A DNA stretch of 64,000 nucleotides from Runella limosa DSM 17973. GTDB lineage: Bacteria; Bacteroidota; Bacteroidia; Cytophagales; Spirosomataceae. Both the position numbers and the translations under genes were made by a program. A model generated the notes under the pieces. The model had not been told where the DNA came from. It made no database searches and saw only the letters and a program-made list of their open reading frames with translations. The stretch covers positions 223,801-287,800 of the forward strand of contig NZ_KI519427.1 of NCBI RefSeq assembly GCF_000482465.1, written 5' to 3'. Shown here in pieces: positions 51,450 to 62,200 of this stretch; position 1 is the stretch's first letter; every line of letters starts with the position of its first letter.

Positions 51450-52135
51450 TATTGGTCAAGTTTTAAAACATAGCCAACGCCGTAAACAGTGTGAATAAGT
51501 TTTTCCGAAAAATCTTTGTCAACTTTTTTTCGGAGCAATGTGATATACACCTCTATGACGTTGGTGCCTGTATCGAACCGAATGTCCCAAATTTTCTCAG
51601 CAATATCAACTTTCGTCAAAACCCGCCCCGTGTTTTTGAGTAAATATTCAAGCAAGGAGAATTCTTTGGCCGTGAGGTCGATACGTTTTCCTTGTCTTTT
51701 GACAATTCGGGTGTCGATATTCATTTCTAAATCGTGGTAGGAAAGGGAAGTGGAAGAGGTAATGGGAAACGAATCGGAAGTGCGGTTGAGTAAAGCACGA
51801 ACGCGGGCCAATAATTCCGAAAAATCGAAGGGTTTTACCAAATAATCATCGGCACCTGCGTCAAAACCCATTAATTTTTCTTCGATTGCGCCCAAAGCAG
51901 TAAGCATCACAACTGGGGTACGAATGCCTTCTTGGCGAAGTAGCTTGCAAAATTCAACGCCGTTGAGCTCGGGCACGATGACATCCGTAATGATGAGGTC
52001 ATAGCTTGACCGCTTGGCTAAAAGGTGGCCGATTTTGCCGTCGTAAGCAATATCAACTTCATAGCCATTTTCTTCTAGTCCCTGACGGATAGATTGTACC
52101 GTTTTTACATCATCTTCAACAACTAATAGCTTCAT
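51449..52135 (-). CDS. OmpR/PhoB-family response regulator
   Basis: A 228-residue regulator, taking ATG 52135 directly before KLLVVEDDVKTVQSIRQGLE (a start 33 nt upstream would only add QPNSPPIQLY). Phospho-acceptor D51 lies in YDLIITDVIVPELNG, the switch Lys in DYLVKPFDFSELLARVRALL. The C-terminal winged helix contains LTAKEFSLLEYLLKNTGRV, and VIEVYITLLRKKVD followed by IHTVYGVGYVL. It is the partner of the kinase downstream. An operator-like 20-mer lies 44 bp upstream of its ATG, suggesting autoregulation. Confidence 0.94.
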   Translation of the reverse strand: MKLLVVEDDVKTVQSIRQGLEENGYEVDIAYDGKIGHLLAKRSSYDLIITDVIVPELNGVEFCKLLRQEGIRTPVVMLTALGAIEEKLMGFDAGADDYLVKPFDFSELLARVRALLNRTSDSFPITSSTSLSYHDLEMNIDTRIVKRQGKRIDLTAKEFSLLEYLLKNTGRVLTKVDIAEKIWDIRFDTGTNVIEVYITLLRKKVDKDFSEKLIHTVYGVGYVLKLDQ

Positions 52136-52163
52136 ATACAGTTGAATGGGTGGTGAATTAGGC

Positions 52164-52198
52164 TGCAATTAAACAAAGAATGCTTAAAAAGTCATTAA
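52164..52198 (-). promoter_or_regulatory. Operator copy A and promoter of the two-component operon
   Basis: AATGCTTAAAAAGTCATTAA at 52179-52198 (identical to 50036-50055) is followed on the minus strand, again after 7 nt, by TAATTGCA (52171-52164), a partial -7 box. The identical geometry in both copies supports a shared regulator, most simply the response regulator encoded just downstream. Confidence 0.5.
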
Positions 52199-52797
52199 AT
52201 GACCACTTGACCTTCGGAGGGCTCACCAATAATTTGGTGTTGGTGATGGACAAAACGATAGCCCGAAAGCCACGCAAGCAGCGAGTCAAACTGATGTTGG
52301 TGGCGTGGATATTCCTTAAAAAGTACGCTTGGATACTTGGACGTGAGCAAATCGCAAAGATTTGGGAAGTCAATTCTAGATAATTTTTTGTGGTATAGAT
52401 TTTTTAATTCGAGTTGAGCAAGGGCTTTTGGATATACTTCATATACCGAAAGAGCATGGTTTGTAGTAAGCGTTTGCTGTAGTTCCATCGCCCTTGCCGT
52501 GAGGCCGCCCAAAAACATCGGAGACATGGCTTTGAGGGCTATATCGCACTGGCGATAATGGAAATTGGTGCAGCCTTGTTGCCGCGTATAGACTCCTGGC
52601 AATGAGAGTGGCGCGTCGATAAATACGTGTTGAATGGAGGATGATTGAGGCTGTTCAATAAAGCGTATGATAAACGCATCGGCATCGCGGCGGTCGGCAT
52701 CGTAAAACTGAAGTACCTGACCATTGTGGTGACAAATGACAGTATTGCCCGAAGTTTTTGAGCCGTAATCAATTCCAATCCAGTGAGTTAATGTCAT
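52195..52797 (-). CDS. DUF429 family protein
   Basis: A 200-residue protein with the RNase H-like start THWIGIDYGSKTSGNTVI and HVFIDAPLSLPGVY (conserved Asp-Ala-Pro-Leu), then YRQCDIALKAMSPMFLGGLTARAMEL, features of the DUF429 group of predicted nucleases or nucleotide-handling proteins. The biochemical activity is not established as far as I know. Its ATG overlaps the DUF2805-type gene by 4 bp, and operator copy A overlaps its last codons, so the two-component promoter is embedded at its 3' end. Confidence 0.8.
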   Translation of the reverse strand: MTLTHWIGIDYGSKTSGNTVICHHNGQVLQFYDADRRDADAFIIRFIEQPQSSSIQHVFIDAPLSLPGVYTRQQGCTNFHYRQCDIALKAMSPMFLGGLTARAMELQQTLTTNHALSVYEVYPKALAQLELKNLYHKKLSRIDFPNLCDLLTSKYPSVLFKEYPRHQHQFDSLLAWLSGYRFVHHQHQIIGEPSEGQVVI

Positions 52798-53063
52798 CGT
52801 TTTGAAACTTTGTTAAGACTAATGCTACGCTGACGAGAACAATGGAAGCGGTCTATTTCGTCGGTGCGTAAGGATTGATGTTTGGTGCTGCGGCCGTTCA
52901 TTCGTTTTCGCCACATTTCAAAACTACTGCGTTTCATGTGGTTACGCATGGTTGCAATCACTTCTTTTTCTTTCAGTCCAAACTGTGCTTCGATGGCTTC
53001 AAAAGGGGTTCGGTCTTCCCATGCCATCTGAATGATTCTATCAATATCTTGTTCGGTCAACAT
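52794..53063 (-). CDS. DUF2805 / TIGR03643 family small protein
   Basis: An 89-residue protein, taking ATG 53063 (LTEQDIDRIIQMAWEDRTPF) rather than an in-frame ATG 45 nt upstream with a hydrophobic, atypical leader. EDIDRIIQMAWEDRTPFEAI, QFGLKEKEVIATMRNHMK and SSFEMWRKRMNGR form a helix-turn-helix-like unit and match the TIGR03643 family. Proteins of this family often sit near DUF2256 and photolyase genes; here all three occur on the same strand within 6 kb. A basic, Ser-rich tail (CSRQRSISLNKVSKR) follows. Overlaps DUF429 by 4 bp. Confidence 0.82.
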   Translation of the reverse strand: MLTEQDIDRIIQMAWEDRTPFEAIEAQFGLKEKEVIATMRNHMKRSSFEMWRKRMNGRSTKHQSLRTDEIDRFHCSRQRSISLNKVSKR

Positions 53064-53246
53064 GCTTTTTTGGAAAATAGCGAGTGAGGTTATACAAAAT
53101 GAAAACATAGTTTATGGATATTTTGTTTGAAAAAGCCGTCGTTGCGAGCCGTTATTAGTATAGCTCGTTACTGGAATTTTGGCACGCTTGTTGAGGACAC
53201 GCTAGGCACAGTTCGAAAAGTTGTAATCGAAAGCCAAAGCAGTCGA

Positions 53247-56200
53247 ATGAAACATTATTTCTATAAAGCAATTGCATTGATAGTTTGTTGGTTAGCTCTT
53301 TCAGTTAAAGGGTCTTATGCGCAACTCGTAAATAGCTTCACGAGCGAAAGCCCCGCCATCACTTGCCAACCCAACGGAGCGGAAACCGTCGTCACCATTA
53401 CCAATGGGAATACAGCCCTGACCAACGCGACCATTACGATTCAGTTGGGCGTGGGCATTCAAATGATTCCAGCCTCCACGCAGTCCTTGCAAGGCCCTGC
53501 GGTGGTCGGAACGGCAGTGAATCTAAATGCCCCCAACTTTACGGTAGCTTCTTGGCCTGCGAATACGACGTTAAAATTTTCGTTTCGCAAAAAAGCAATT
53601 TGTGCGGCGCGAGCTCAAAAAATCAGCGGCGGTGGTTTCCAAGACGTGATTTCTATCAAAAATAGTAGCGGAACGACCCTCTCCATTTTAGGAACAAAAA
53701 CGGTCAACTATGACGTGATTTATGCGTCATTGAGTATCACTTCGGCAAGTACTTCGCCCGTTTCGATTAATCCTGGACAAACCGCCACCCGTAGTATGAC
53801 CATCAGCAACGGCTCATTTGGGCTGTTAGAGGAGTTTCTTTTTGCCGATATTACCAGCGCGGGCAAGTTCACTTACAGCGATTTTCGCATCAATCCCGCC
53901 AATACCAACATCAGTATTCCCGTGTCGGCCATCAGCACCTCGGGCGATTCGGTAAAAGTAGCTTTCAACAAGGCGTTGATTAAATTTATTGGAGATGGTG
54001 ATGAAGCGTTTGAATTGAATGAAAATTTTGTTTTACAATATAAAATCACCGTAAATCCTTGCTGCCCAGCAAGTACTGTGACGTCGAAGCTGATTGCGCA
54101 ATGGGGCTGCGATGGGCAAATTTGCCAAACAGCCACGGACAATACCCCCTCAATTTCGGTAACAAGTGTGCAGCCTACGCTCACTTTTTCGACCCGAACG
54201 ACCACACCGCGCTGTTTTGATACGCCAGCCAAACAAACCATTGTGGTGGCCAATACAACGGCCTATGCCGCCACCAACGTGAAAGTGCAGTTTGGAACGG
54301 TAAACAGTACGCCCAACTTTGACAACACCCAGCAACTGTATTTAGCAGGGCCGTATTCGTACCGAATCAAAAATTTTGGAACACCCCAAACGACGACGCC
54401 TACCCAATTAGCCACCACAACCAATGCCTGCGCGCCCGCTAATTCCCCGTCACGAATGGAAGTCACCATTCCGACAATAGCACCTGGCGATACGGCTTTT
54501 ATTGATTTTTATACCGTTTCTTGTTGTATTGCTACTTGTAACGCCGCTTATACGCCTCGCCGTTGGGGCTATTCGGGTACTTACAGTGGGGCTTGTGCGA
54601 CCACAACTTACACCCGCACGATTCAGTCGGGACAAAGCGAAAGTTATACTGCCAATACTTTTACGTTAGATTCGCCTTTGCAAATCTATGATGGTCAGAC
54701 GTTTACGATGGAGGTGCTTTCAAACAGTAGTAGTATTCCTTCAAACTACAACACCGCACCTGCCTATTTGGAATATAAATACACGATTCCCGACGGATTT
54801 TTGTTTTCGGGAAATGCTGCCGACTTTTCGTTCATTGATGCAGGAGGGGTGACCCGAACTCCCAACTTTTTCAATTATACCGCGGGCGTGCTTACGGTGC
54901 GTTTCAATGCCCCCATTAGTTTTAGCCAAACCCGCGCAAGGGCGCTTCTAAAACTCACCGCTAAATGTGGCACGGCAGGAAATAAAACGATAAGTTTTCA
55001 ATCTCAATTTATAACTGACCCGAGCTGTACAACGGGCTGTGGAGCTTTGCCGCCGCAGTGTTCGAGCATTGTCACTGAATTATTGTGCCCAGGAGGAACT
55101 TGTACGCACGGAATGAACTGGGCTTTGTACGACATTCGACGCATAACAACGGGCAGCCCTGATAATAATAACGACAGCAGCCCCGATGCCACAGGAAACC
55201 TTGATTTGGCTAAGTTAGACCGTTTTGTGGTTGGTGATACCCTTCGTGCCATCTACGCTGGAAGAGTTAAAACTTCGGCAACCATTCCTAGTTTTACCTA
55301 TGGATATGCCACGGCTTCCATCACCAACGCCGACGAAATAGCCGACGCGCGTTATACCGTCCAAATTATACGAGGGGCTAATTCTTATACCTGTACGAAC
55401 CTCTCAGCAACGGTGACAGGTACGACAACCAAGGTATTTACCTACGATTTCAGCACGACAACCTTGATTTCAAGGTCATGTTTGCCCGCAGGTTTTACGT
55501 TTGCCAATGGTGATTCGGTGGTGGTAACGGCCAAGTACATTGCTAATAACCTCACGGCCAATTCGTCAGTAGAGGAAGTGTTGGACATTACACCTGAGTT
55601 CTATGTTGCCAACGTTGTGGCGCCAACTGCTGCCCAAAAGTACCAATGTGGAACGCGTAAAGGACGCGTAAGACACTTTGATATTTTTAACAGTACCACT
55701 ACTTCAAACACCAATTTAAACGGGTGCGGCAGTTTTACGTTGGTCAATAACTTCAATTTTAGCGTTGGAACTTCTACCAGCACTACCGCAGGCGCTAACA
55801 TTTTTACCAACGAATACCGTATTTTCCAAGTACCTGCTCTTTCCAAAACGCTGGCTTCGCCTGCCACTTATACCATTAATAAAGTCGATATATCGTTGAC
55901 TCGCTCGGTAGGGTATAACACAACGACGACCAGCATTACCATCCCAAGTTCGTATTATTTCTATTCGGGAGATACCCTGATTGTCAATCTTCAACAGCTT
56001 TTTGTGAACGGGCTTTTGCCTTATCCCGAAGAAGGCTACGCTTTCCGCGAAACCCTCACGCTTACGCCCATTGGGGCGGCAGGTTACGTCAATTCGTCCA
56101 GCTCAATTCGGACTTTTACACAATACCGAAATCTGCCACCACTCTCTGCTTTGACGGGGGCGACCATCAACAGTACTAACTTGAGTAGTACGGTAAGCTA

Positions 56201-59200
56201 CAATGCGCCTGTCTTAAAAATAAGTACTTCACAGCCTACAGTCAACGCTACGTCGAGTTCGGTGTCGTGGGATGTGGTGGTGAGCAATACCTCTACCTTG
56301 GCCGATGCGCCGTTTCCGTGGCTGACTGTTAAGAGCAAAAACGGGACATTTGTTTTGACCCAAGTACAAGACATTACGGGTACGGCGGTTAATATTGCTC
56401 CCAATGCGGGCGGAATTTACCAAGGAAGCTCAACCATATCGAGGAATGCAAGTAGGCGGTACCGTATCACGGGGACTACCAACTTTTGCGGAAGAGATAC
56501 CATTCAAGTTTTTACAAGTTGGTCATGCTTAGGGCTTTCCAGCGGTTCTACCTTGGCTACTGTTCCTTATATTTCAGACTCATTATCGCTTTATTACGAG
56601 GTAAAACCTTCTCAGATTTCGGCCACCATTACCAAAGCCGCTGGGCCTTTCGACATGTGCCAGCCGTTTGAAGTAGAGGTGCGCATTGTGTCGGGGCAGC
56701 CTACTTCGGTCAATAGCATTTTGGCTAACCTTGAGTTGCCGACCAACAACGGAAAGATTGGGCTGGATTATATTGCGGGTTCAGGCACGATTGAGTACCC
56801 CAAAGGAACAACAAAACGTGTTTTCAGCGCGGCAGGAGATAACTTGATAATTGCAGCCCAAAACGCCCTAAATTCGACCTTGCCGTTTGATTTGGGTGTT
56901 ATTGATCCCACCAATTTTGGTACAGGAAAAAGCCTGTCGGGGGTTGGTTCTGCGCCCAACAACGAAGCTGTCATTCGCTTTAAACTTCAACCTAATTGTG
57001 ATTTATTATCTGGACAACCCTTTGGATTGCGGGTGTATGGCAAAGACCCTTGCGCGAATCCAGCACTGGGAAATTCAGAATATGTTCAAGGGTTTGCAGT
57101 GAATATTCGGGGAGCCAATACGCCTTATAAAACGCAGGTAAGCCTCTCATTGCCTTCCATTAATGCCTGTGCCAATGTCAATTATCCGATTGGGGTAAGC
57201 GTCTTAAATTTGGGTTTGTCAGCCACCAACGACAGTGGTTTGGTGGAAGTTCAGCTTCCTGTGGGTTATTTGCCCGTAGCGGGTTCTGTGGTATGTAGTT
57301 CAAGTTTTTGTCCGCCCAATTTGAATACTTACACGGTGGTAAATTTGCCCAACGGTGGTAAATCACTGACGTGGCGCGTGGCGGCTGGAATGCCCATCGG
57401 AGGCGCTATGAATTTTACGTTCCAAGTCCAGGTCAATGCTGCGACTTCTTGTACAACCGATCAAGTGGTTGCCCAAACTTCCTTGCCTTTTGATGTATTT
57501 TGTGGAACTACCCTTTGTCCCGATTTTAGGGTATTGACGGGGCTTATTTCGGATACTATTTCGGTTAAAAAGGCCAATTTTACCTACGTTTCTCACAGTA
57601 TTGCTTTTACTTGTAGTAGTGCAACGGGGCAATTTAAGTTTAAAAATACGGGAGCACCTGTAGCTGCTGGAAATGCTACAACCGTTGAACTTTACCAAGA
57701 CAAGGACAAGAGCGGCACTTATACTACAGGTGACGTATTGCTTCAAACCTATTCGACAACGCAGGCCATTGCCACCAACGAAACCATCACTTTAAGCGGC
57801 GCTATTCCTTATTCGGAACCGATTCCGTGTCCGTTGGTGGTGTTGGTCAAAGGCTGTGCCTGTACGACTTATCAAAAGAATTTGGGAGGTGATTTTAAAT
57901 ACGAAAACGCGGGCGTCGATGCCACCACCTGTAGCAACGCTCCCGCCCAACTAGGTTGTAGCGCAGGCTTGGCAGGTTATACGTACGAGTGGACACCCGT
58001 GGGTGCGGCATTGTTGAGTGAATTAAGCAGTACGACCGTGGCCAACCCAACGGTAACGGTGGTCAACAACGGTACGACGCCCATCATTCGCAAATATTTA
58101 CTAAGCACCACCCATGCCAGCGGTTGCGTGACGACCGATGAGGTACAAATCACCATCAACCCAGCGCCCGTTGCCTACGACGCTACGCTCGAAAAGTGCG
58201 ATGACGGAGACGGTCGCGTTGATTTTACTTTGACCAATGCCAACGCCATGGTAACAGGCGGGCAAGCCAATATGCAGGTAACTTACTTTGCGACTCGGGC
58301 TAATGCCGCCGCCAACGTAAGTCCTTTGGGAAGTACGCGTTCAGCGGTGAATGGAGATTCGGTTTTTGTGCGCGTTTCAAGACTCAATGAAAACTGTTTC
58401 AGCGTCGGGAAAGTCACGTTGGTGGTCAATCCCTTACCTGCTGCTTCGGCAGTGGCGACCAATGCTACTTGTTTTGGAACCGCTACGGGAAGTGTTAATT
58501 TGACGCCAACGGGAGGAACGCCCAATTATACTTTCCTTTGGTCAAACGGGGCTACTTCAGAGGATATTAGTAACGTTGCCGCAGGAAATTATTCGGTAAC
58601 CGTGACAGATGCCAAAGGATGTGCCGCCACGGCTTCTGCTGTGGTAGGGCAGCCTGCTCAGTTGACAGCTTTGATAGCTCGAACTCCCATTACGTGCAAT
58701 GGTTTAACGAACGGTAGCCTCAATTTGACAGTAACGGGCGGAACACCAAATTATACATTTGTGTGGTCAAATGGCGCAACAACTGAAGATGTATCTAGTT
58801 TATCTACAGGTATTTATAGTGTTACAGTGCGCGATGCCAACGGATGTACGGTGACCCAAAGCGATACCATTACGCAGCCAACCGTTTTGCAATTGTCAAC
58901 TACGCAAGTGAATGTAAAATGCAACGGTGCCACAACGGGACAAATTGATCTGACCGTCACGGGAGGAACCGCACTTTATACCTACCAATGGAACAATGGC
59001 GCGACAACCCAAGACGTAACAGGTTTGACGGCAGCTACTTATACTGTAACCGTAACCGATAAAAATGGCTGCCAAAAATCGACCCAAGTAACCATCACGC
59101 AACCGCCAGCCTTGGTAAGTAGCAAGGCAGTGACAAACGTAAATTGTTATAACGAAAACACGGGAGCGATTGACCTGACCGTTACGGGAGGTACAGAACC

Positions 59201-62200
59201 TTACACCTACGTATGGGATTCGGGGCAAACCTCACAAGACATCATAAGCCTGAAAGCAGGTACTTACCGAGTGACCATTACGGACGTCAATGGATGCGTA
59301 AAACGTGATTCGGCCACCGTGACTCAAGCGCCTTCGTTCTTTATTTTTGGTAGCCAAACCAACGTAAAATGTTTTGGTGAAGCCACGGGTTCGATTACTT
59401 TAGATGCCGTTGACGGCGCAACTCCTCCTTATACCTATTCGTGGAGTAATGGGGCTACAACGCGTAATTTGACTAATTTGGCAGCGGGAGAATACACCGT
59501 TACAGTAACCGACGCCAATGGTTGTACTGTCAAAGGAAGTAACCAAATAAGTCAGCCTGCGGAGTTGGTGGTAGGGGTCAATTCCAATGACGTTACTTGT
59601 CCGAATGGCTCTTCTGGTACGCTCATTTCGTCGGTTTCGGGTGGCGTAAAGCCGTATCGTTACGAATGGAAAAACGCCAGTAACGCCGTGATTGCGACCA
59701 CGCCTAACGTTTATGGCTTGCCCGTTGGAAGCTATACCCTCACGGTAATTGATTCAAATAACTGTGTAAAGCAAACAGCATCAACGACCATCAGCCAACC
59801 ACCATCTTTATCAGCCCAATACGAAACTATCCCTGTGTCGTGTTCCAATGGGAACAACGGAGCCATCACTGTCAATGCCAGTGGTGGAACGGGTGTGCTT
59901 ACTTATACGTGGTCAGATGGAGGAACAGGGGCAACCCGTACAGGCTTAGTGGCTGGAAAATACTCCGTAGAAATTTCGGATGCCAATGGCTGTAAAATTA
60001 CAGTATCGGACATTGAAATTACCCAACCTTCGGTGCTTGCGGCGTCAGGCGTTGGCATTGCCACCAAGTGTTATCAAGGTGCTGATGGACGCATTGACTT
60101 GACGGTCACGGGAGGAACGCAACCTTATACTTTTGGCTGGTCAAATGGTAGCAGCATCGAAGACCCGCAAAACTTAGCTGCGGGTACATATAACGTGACG
60201 GTGCAAGATAACAAAGGCTGTACCGTGACGACTTCGGTGACAGTTTCGGAACCTACGCCTTTGAACGTGACAATTGTTCCCCAAAATGCCACCTGTGCTG
60301 GAAGCAGTACGGGACAAGCTAATTTAACAGTGACGGGAGGAACGGGGCCTTATACTTATTTGTGGTCAACCAATGCTACCACCGAAGACGTAACGGGTCT
60401 AGCAGCGGGCGTTTATACCGTAAATATAACCGATGCCAATGGCTGTAAAACCAATGGACAAACGACCATTGCGCAACCTGATTCCCTCAAAGCGTGGGCT
60501 ACGACCCAACGCGTAAGCTGCTACAATGGCAATGATGGCAAGGTGGACTTGACCGTTCAGGGGGGAACTTCATCATATACCTATCTTTGGTCATCGGGGG
60601 CGACGTCGCAAGACTTGACGGGCGTAAACGCAGGTTTGTATTCGGTGGTGGTGAAAGATGCCAACCAATGCGAAACCACGTTGTCGGTAACGGTGACTCA
60701 GCCTGATTCGCTGCACCTTTCGTTTACCAAAACCGATGCCCAGTGCCGCAGTAAAAACGACGGAAAAATTTCAGTTTCGGTGACGGGCGGCGTAGCACCG
60801 TATCAATACGCGTGGTCAAACGGCGCGACAACAGCCCAACTTCAAAACTTGGAGGCAGGTTCTTATACCGTTACTGTCACAGATTCCAATCTTTGCCAAA
60901 AACAACTGACCATTACCATCGCCGAACCTGATTCGTTAAAAATTGAAACCCTTTTGACGGCCGTAAAATGTTACGGAGGAACCGATGGTAAAATCGACGT
61001 CAGTGTATTCGGAGGAACGCAACCATACACCTACGCGTGGTCAAATGGCGCAACTTCTCAGGATATTTTGGCCACCAAAGCAGGAAATTATACCGTGACC
61101 GTCACCGACGCCCAAGGTTGCGAAAAAGGAGTAAATGTAACCCTGACGCAGCCCGATTCGTTGCATATTTCGGCAGTGGTGCAGAACGTTCATTGTAAAA
61201 ATGGTACCGATGGTAAAATCAATTTGACCGTTACGGGAGGCACTACTCCTTACCAATACACTTGGTCAAATGGGAAAACCACCAAAGACATTGAATCGCT
61301 GGCCGTAGGGACTTATTCAGTCACGGTGCAAGATGCCAACGGTTGTAGCGCCGTTTTCCAAACAACTTTAACCGAACCTGATTCTTTGATAGTCACTTAC
61401 CAAGCCGCACCAATTTTATGCAAAGGCGCTACCACCGAGGTCAACGTAAGTGTGCGCGGCGGAAAATCGCCATACACCTACCAATGGGGGAACGGTATGA
61501 CGGTGGAAGACTTGCTTGCAGCCAAGGCAGGAACGTATTCGCTGACGGTAACGGACTCGAATTTGTGCGTCAGAACGTTGGCGTTTGTCCTCACCGAACC
61601 CGACTCGCTCAAATTATCGGCTACTGCCCAAAGTGTAAACTGCAAAGGTGGGGCAACAGGAAGTATTGATTTATTAGTAACGGGTGGCACGATGCCTTAC
61701 AGTTATGAATGGTCGAATGGTGCTGTGATTCAAGACCTTGCCAACCTCAGCGCGGGCTCCTATAAAGTAAAAGTGAAAGATGCCAACGGTTGTTCTGATA
61801 GCCTGACAGTGGTCGTTTCGGAACCAGACCCGTTGAAAGCGACTTATGCTTCTAACGATGTAAAATGCAAAAGCGATAACACAGGTCGCATCGACGTTAC
61901 GGTGACTGGCGGGACGGAACCGTACAGTTATGCTTGGTCAAACGGCGCCGTGAGCCAAGACGTGACGGGGCTTTCAGGAGGCGTTTATACCTTGATTATT
62001 ACTGATACAAATGGTTGTACTACCGACCTTCGCGTGGTAATTGGCGAGCCTGATTCGTTGAAACTTACCCTTTCTCCCGAAAACGTGACGTGTAAAGGAC
62101 TAAGCTCGGGGACGATTTTATCGACAGTTTCGGGCGGGACAAAACCTTATAAATATTCGTGGTCAAACGGTTCTACTTTGCCTAACGTCTATGGACTGCC

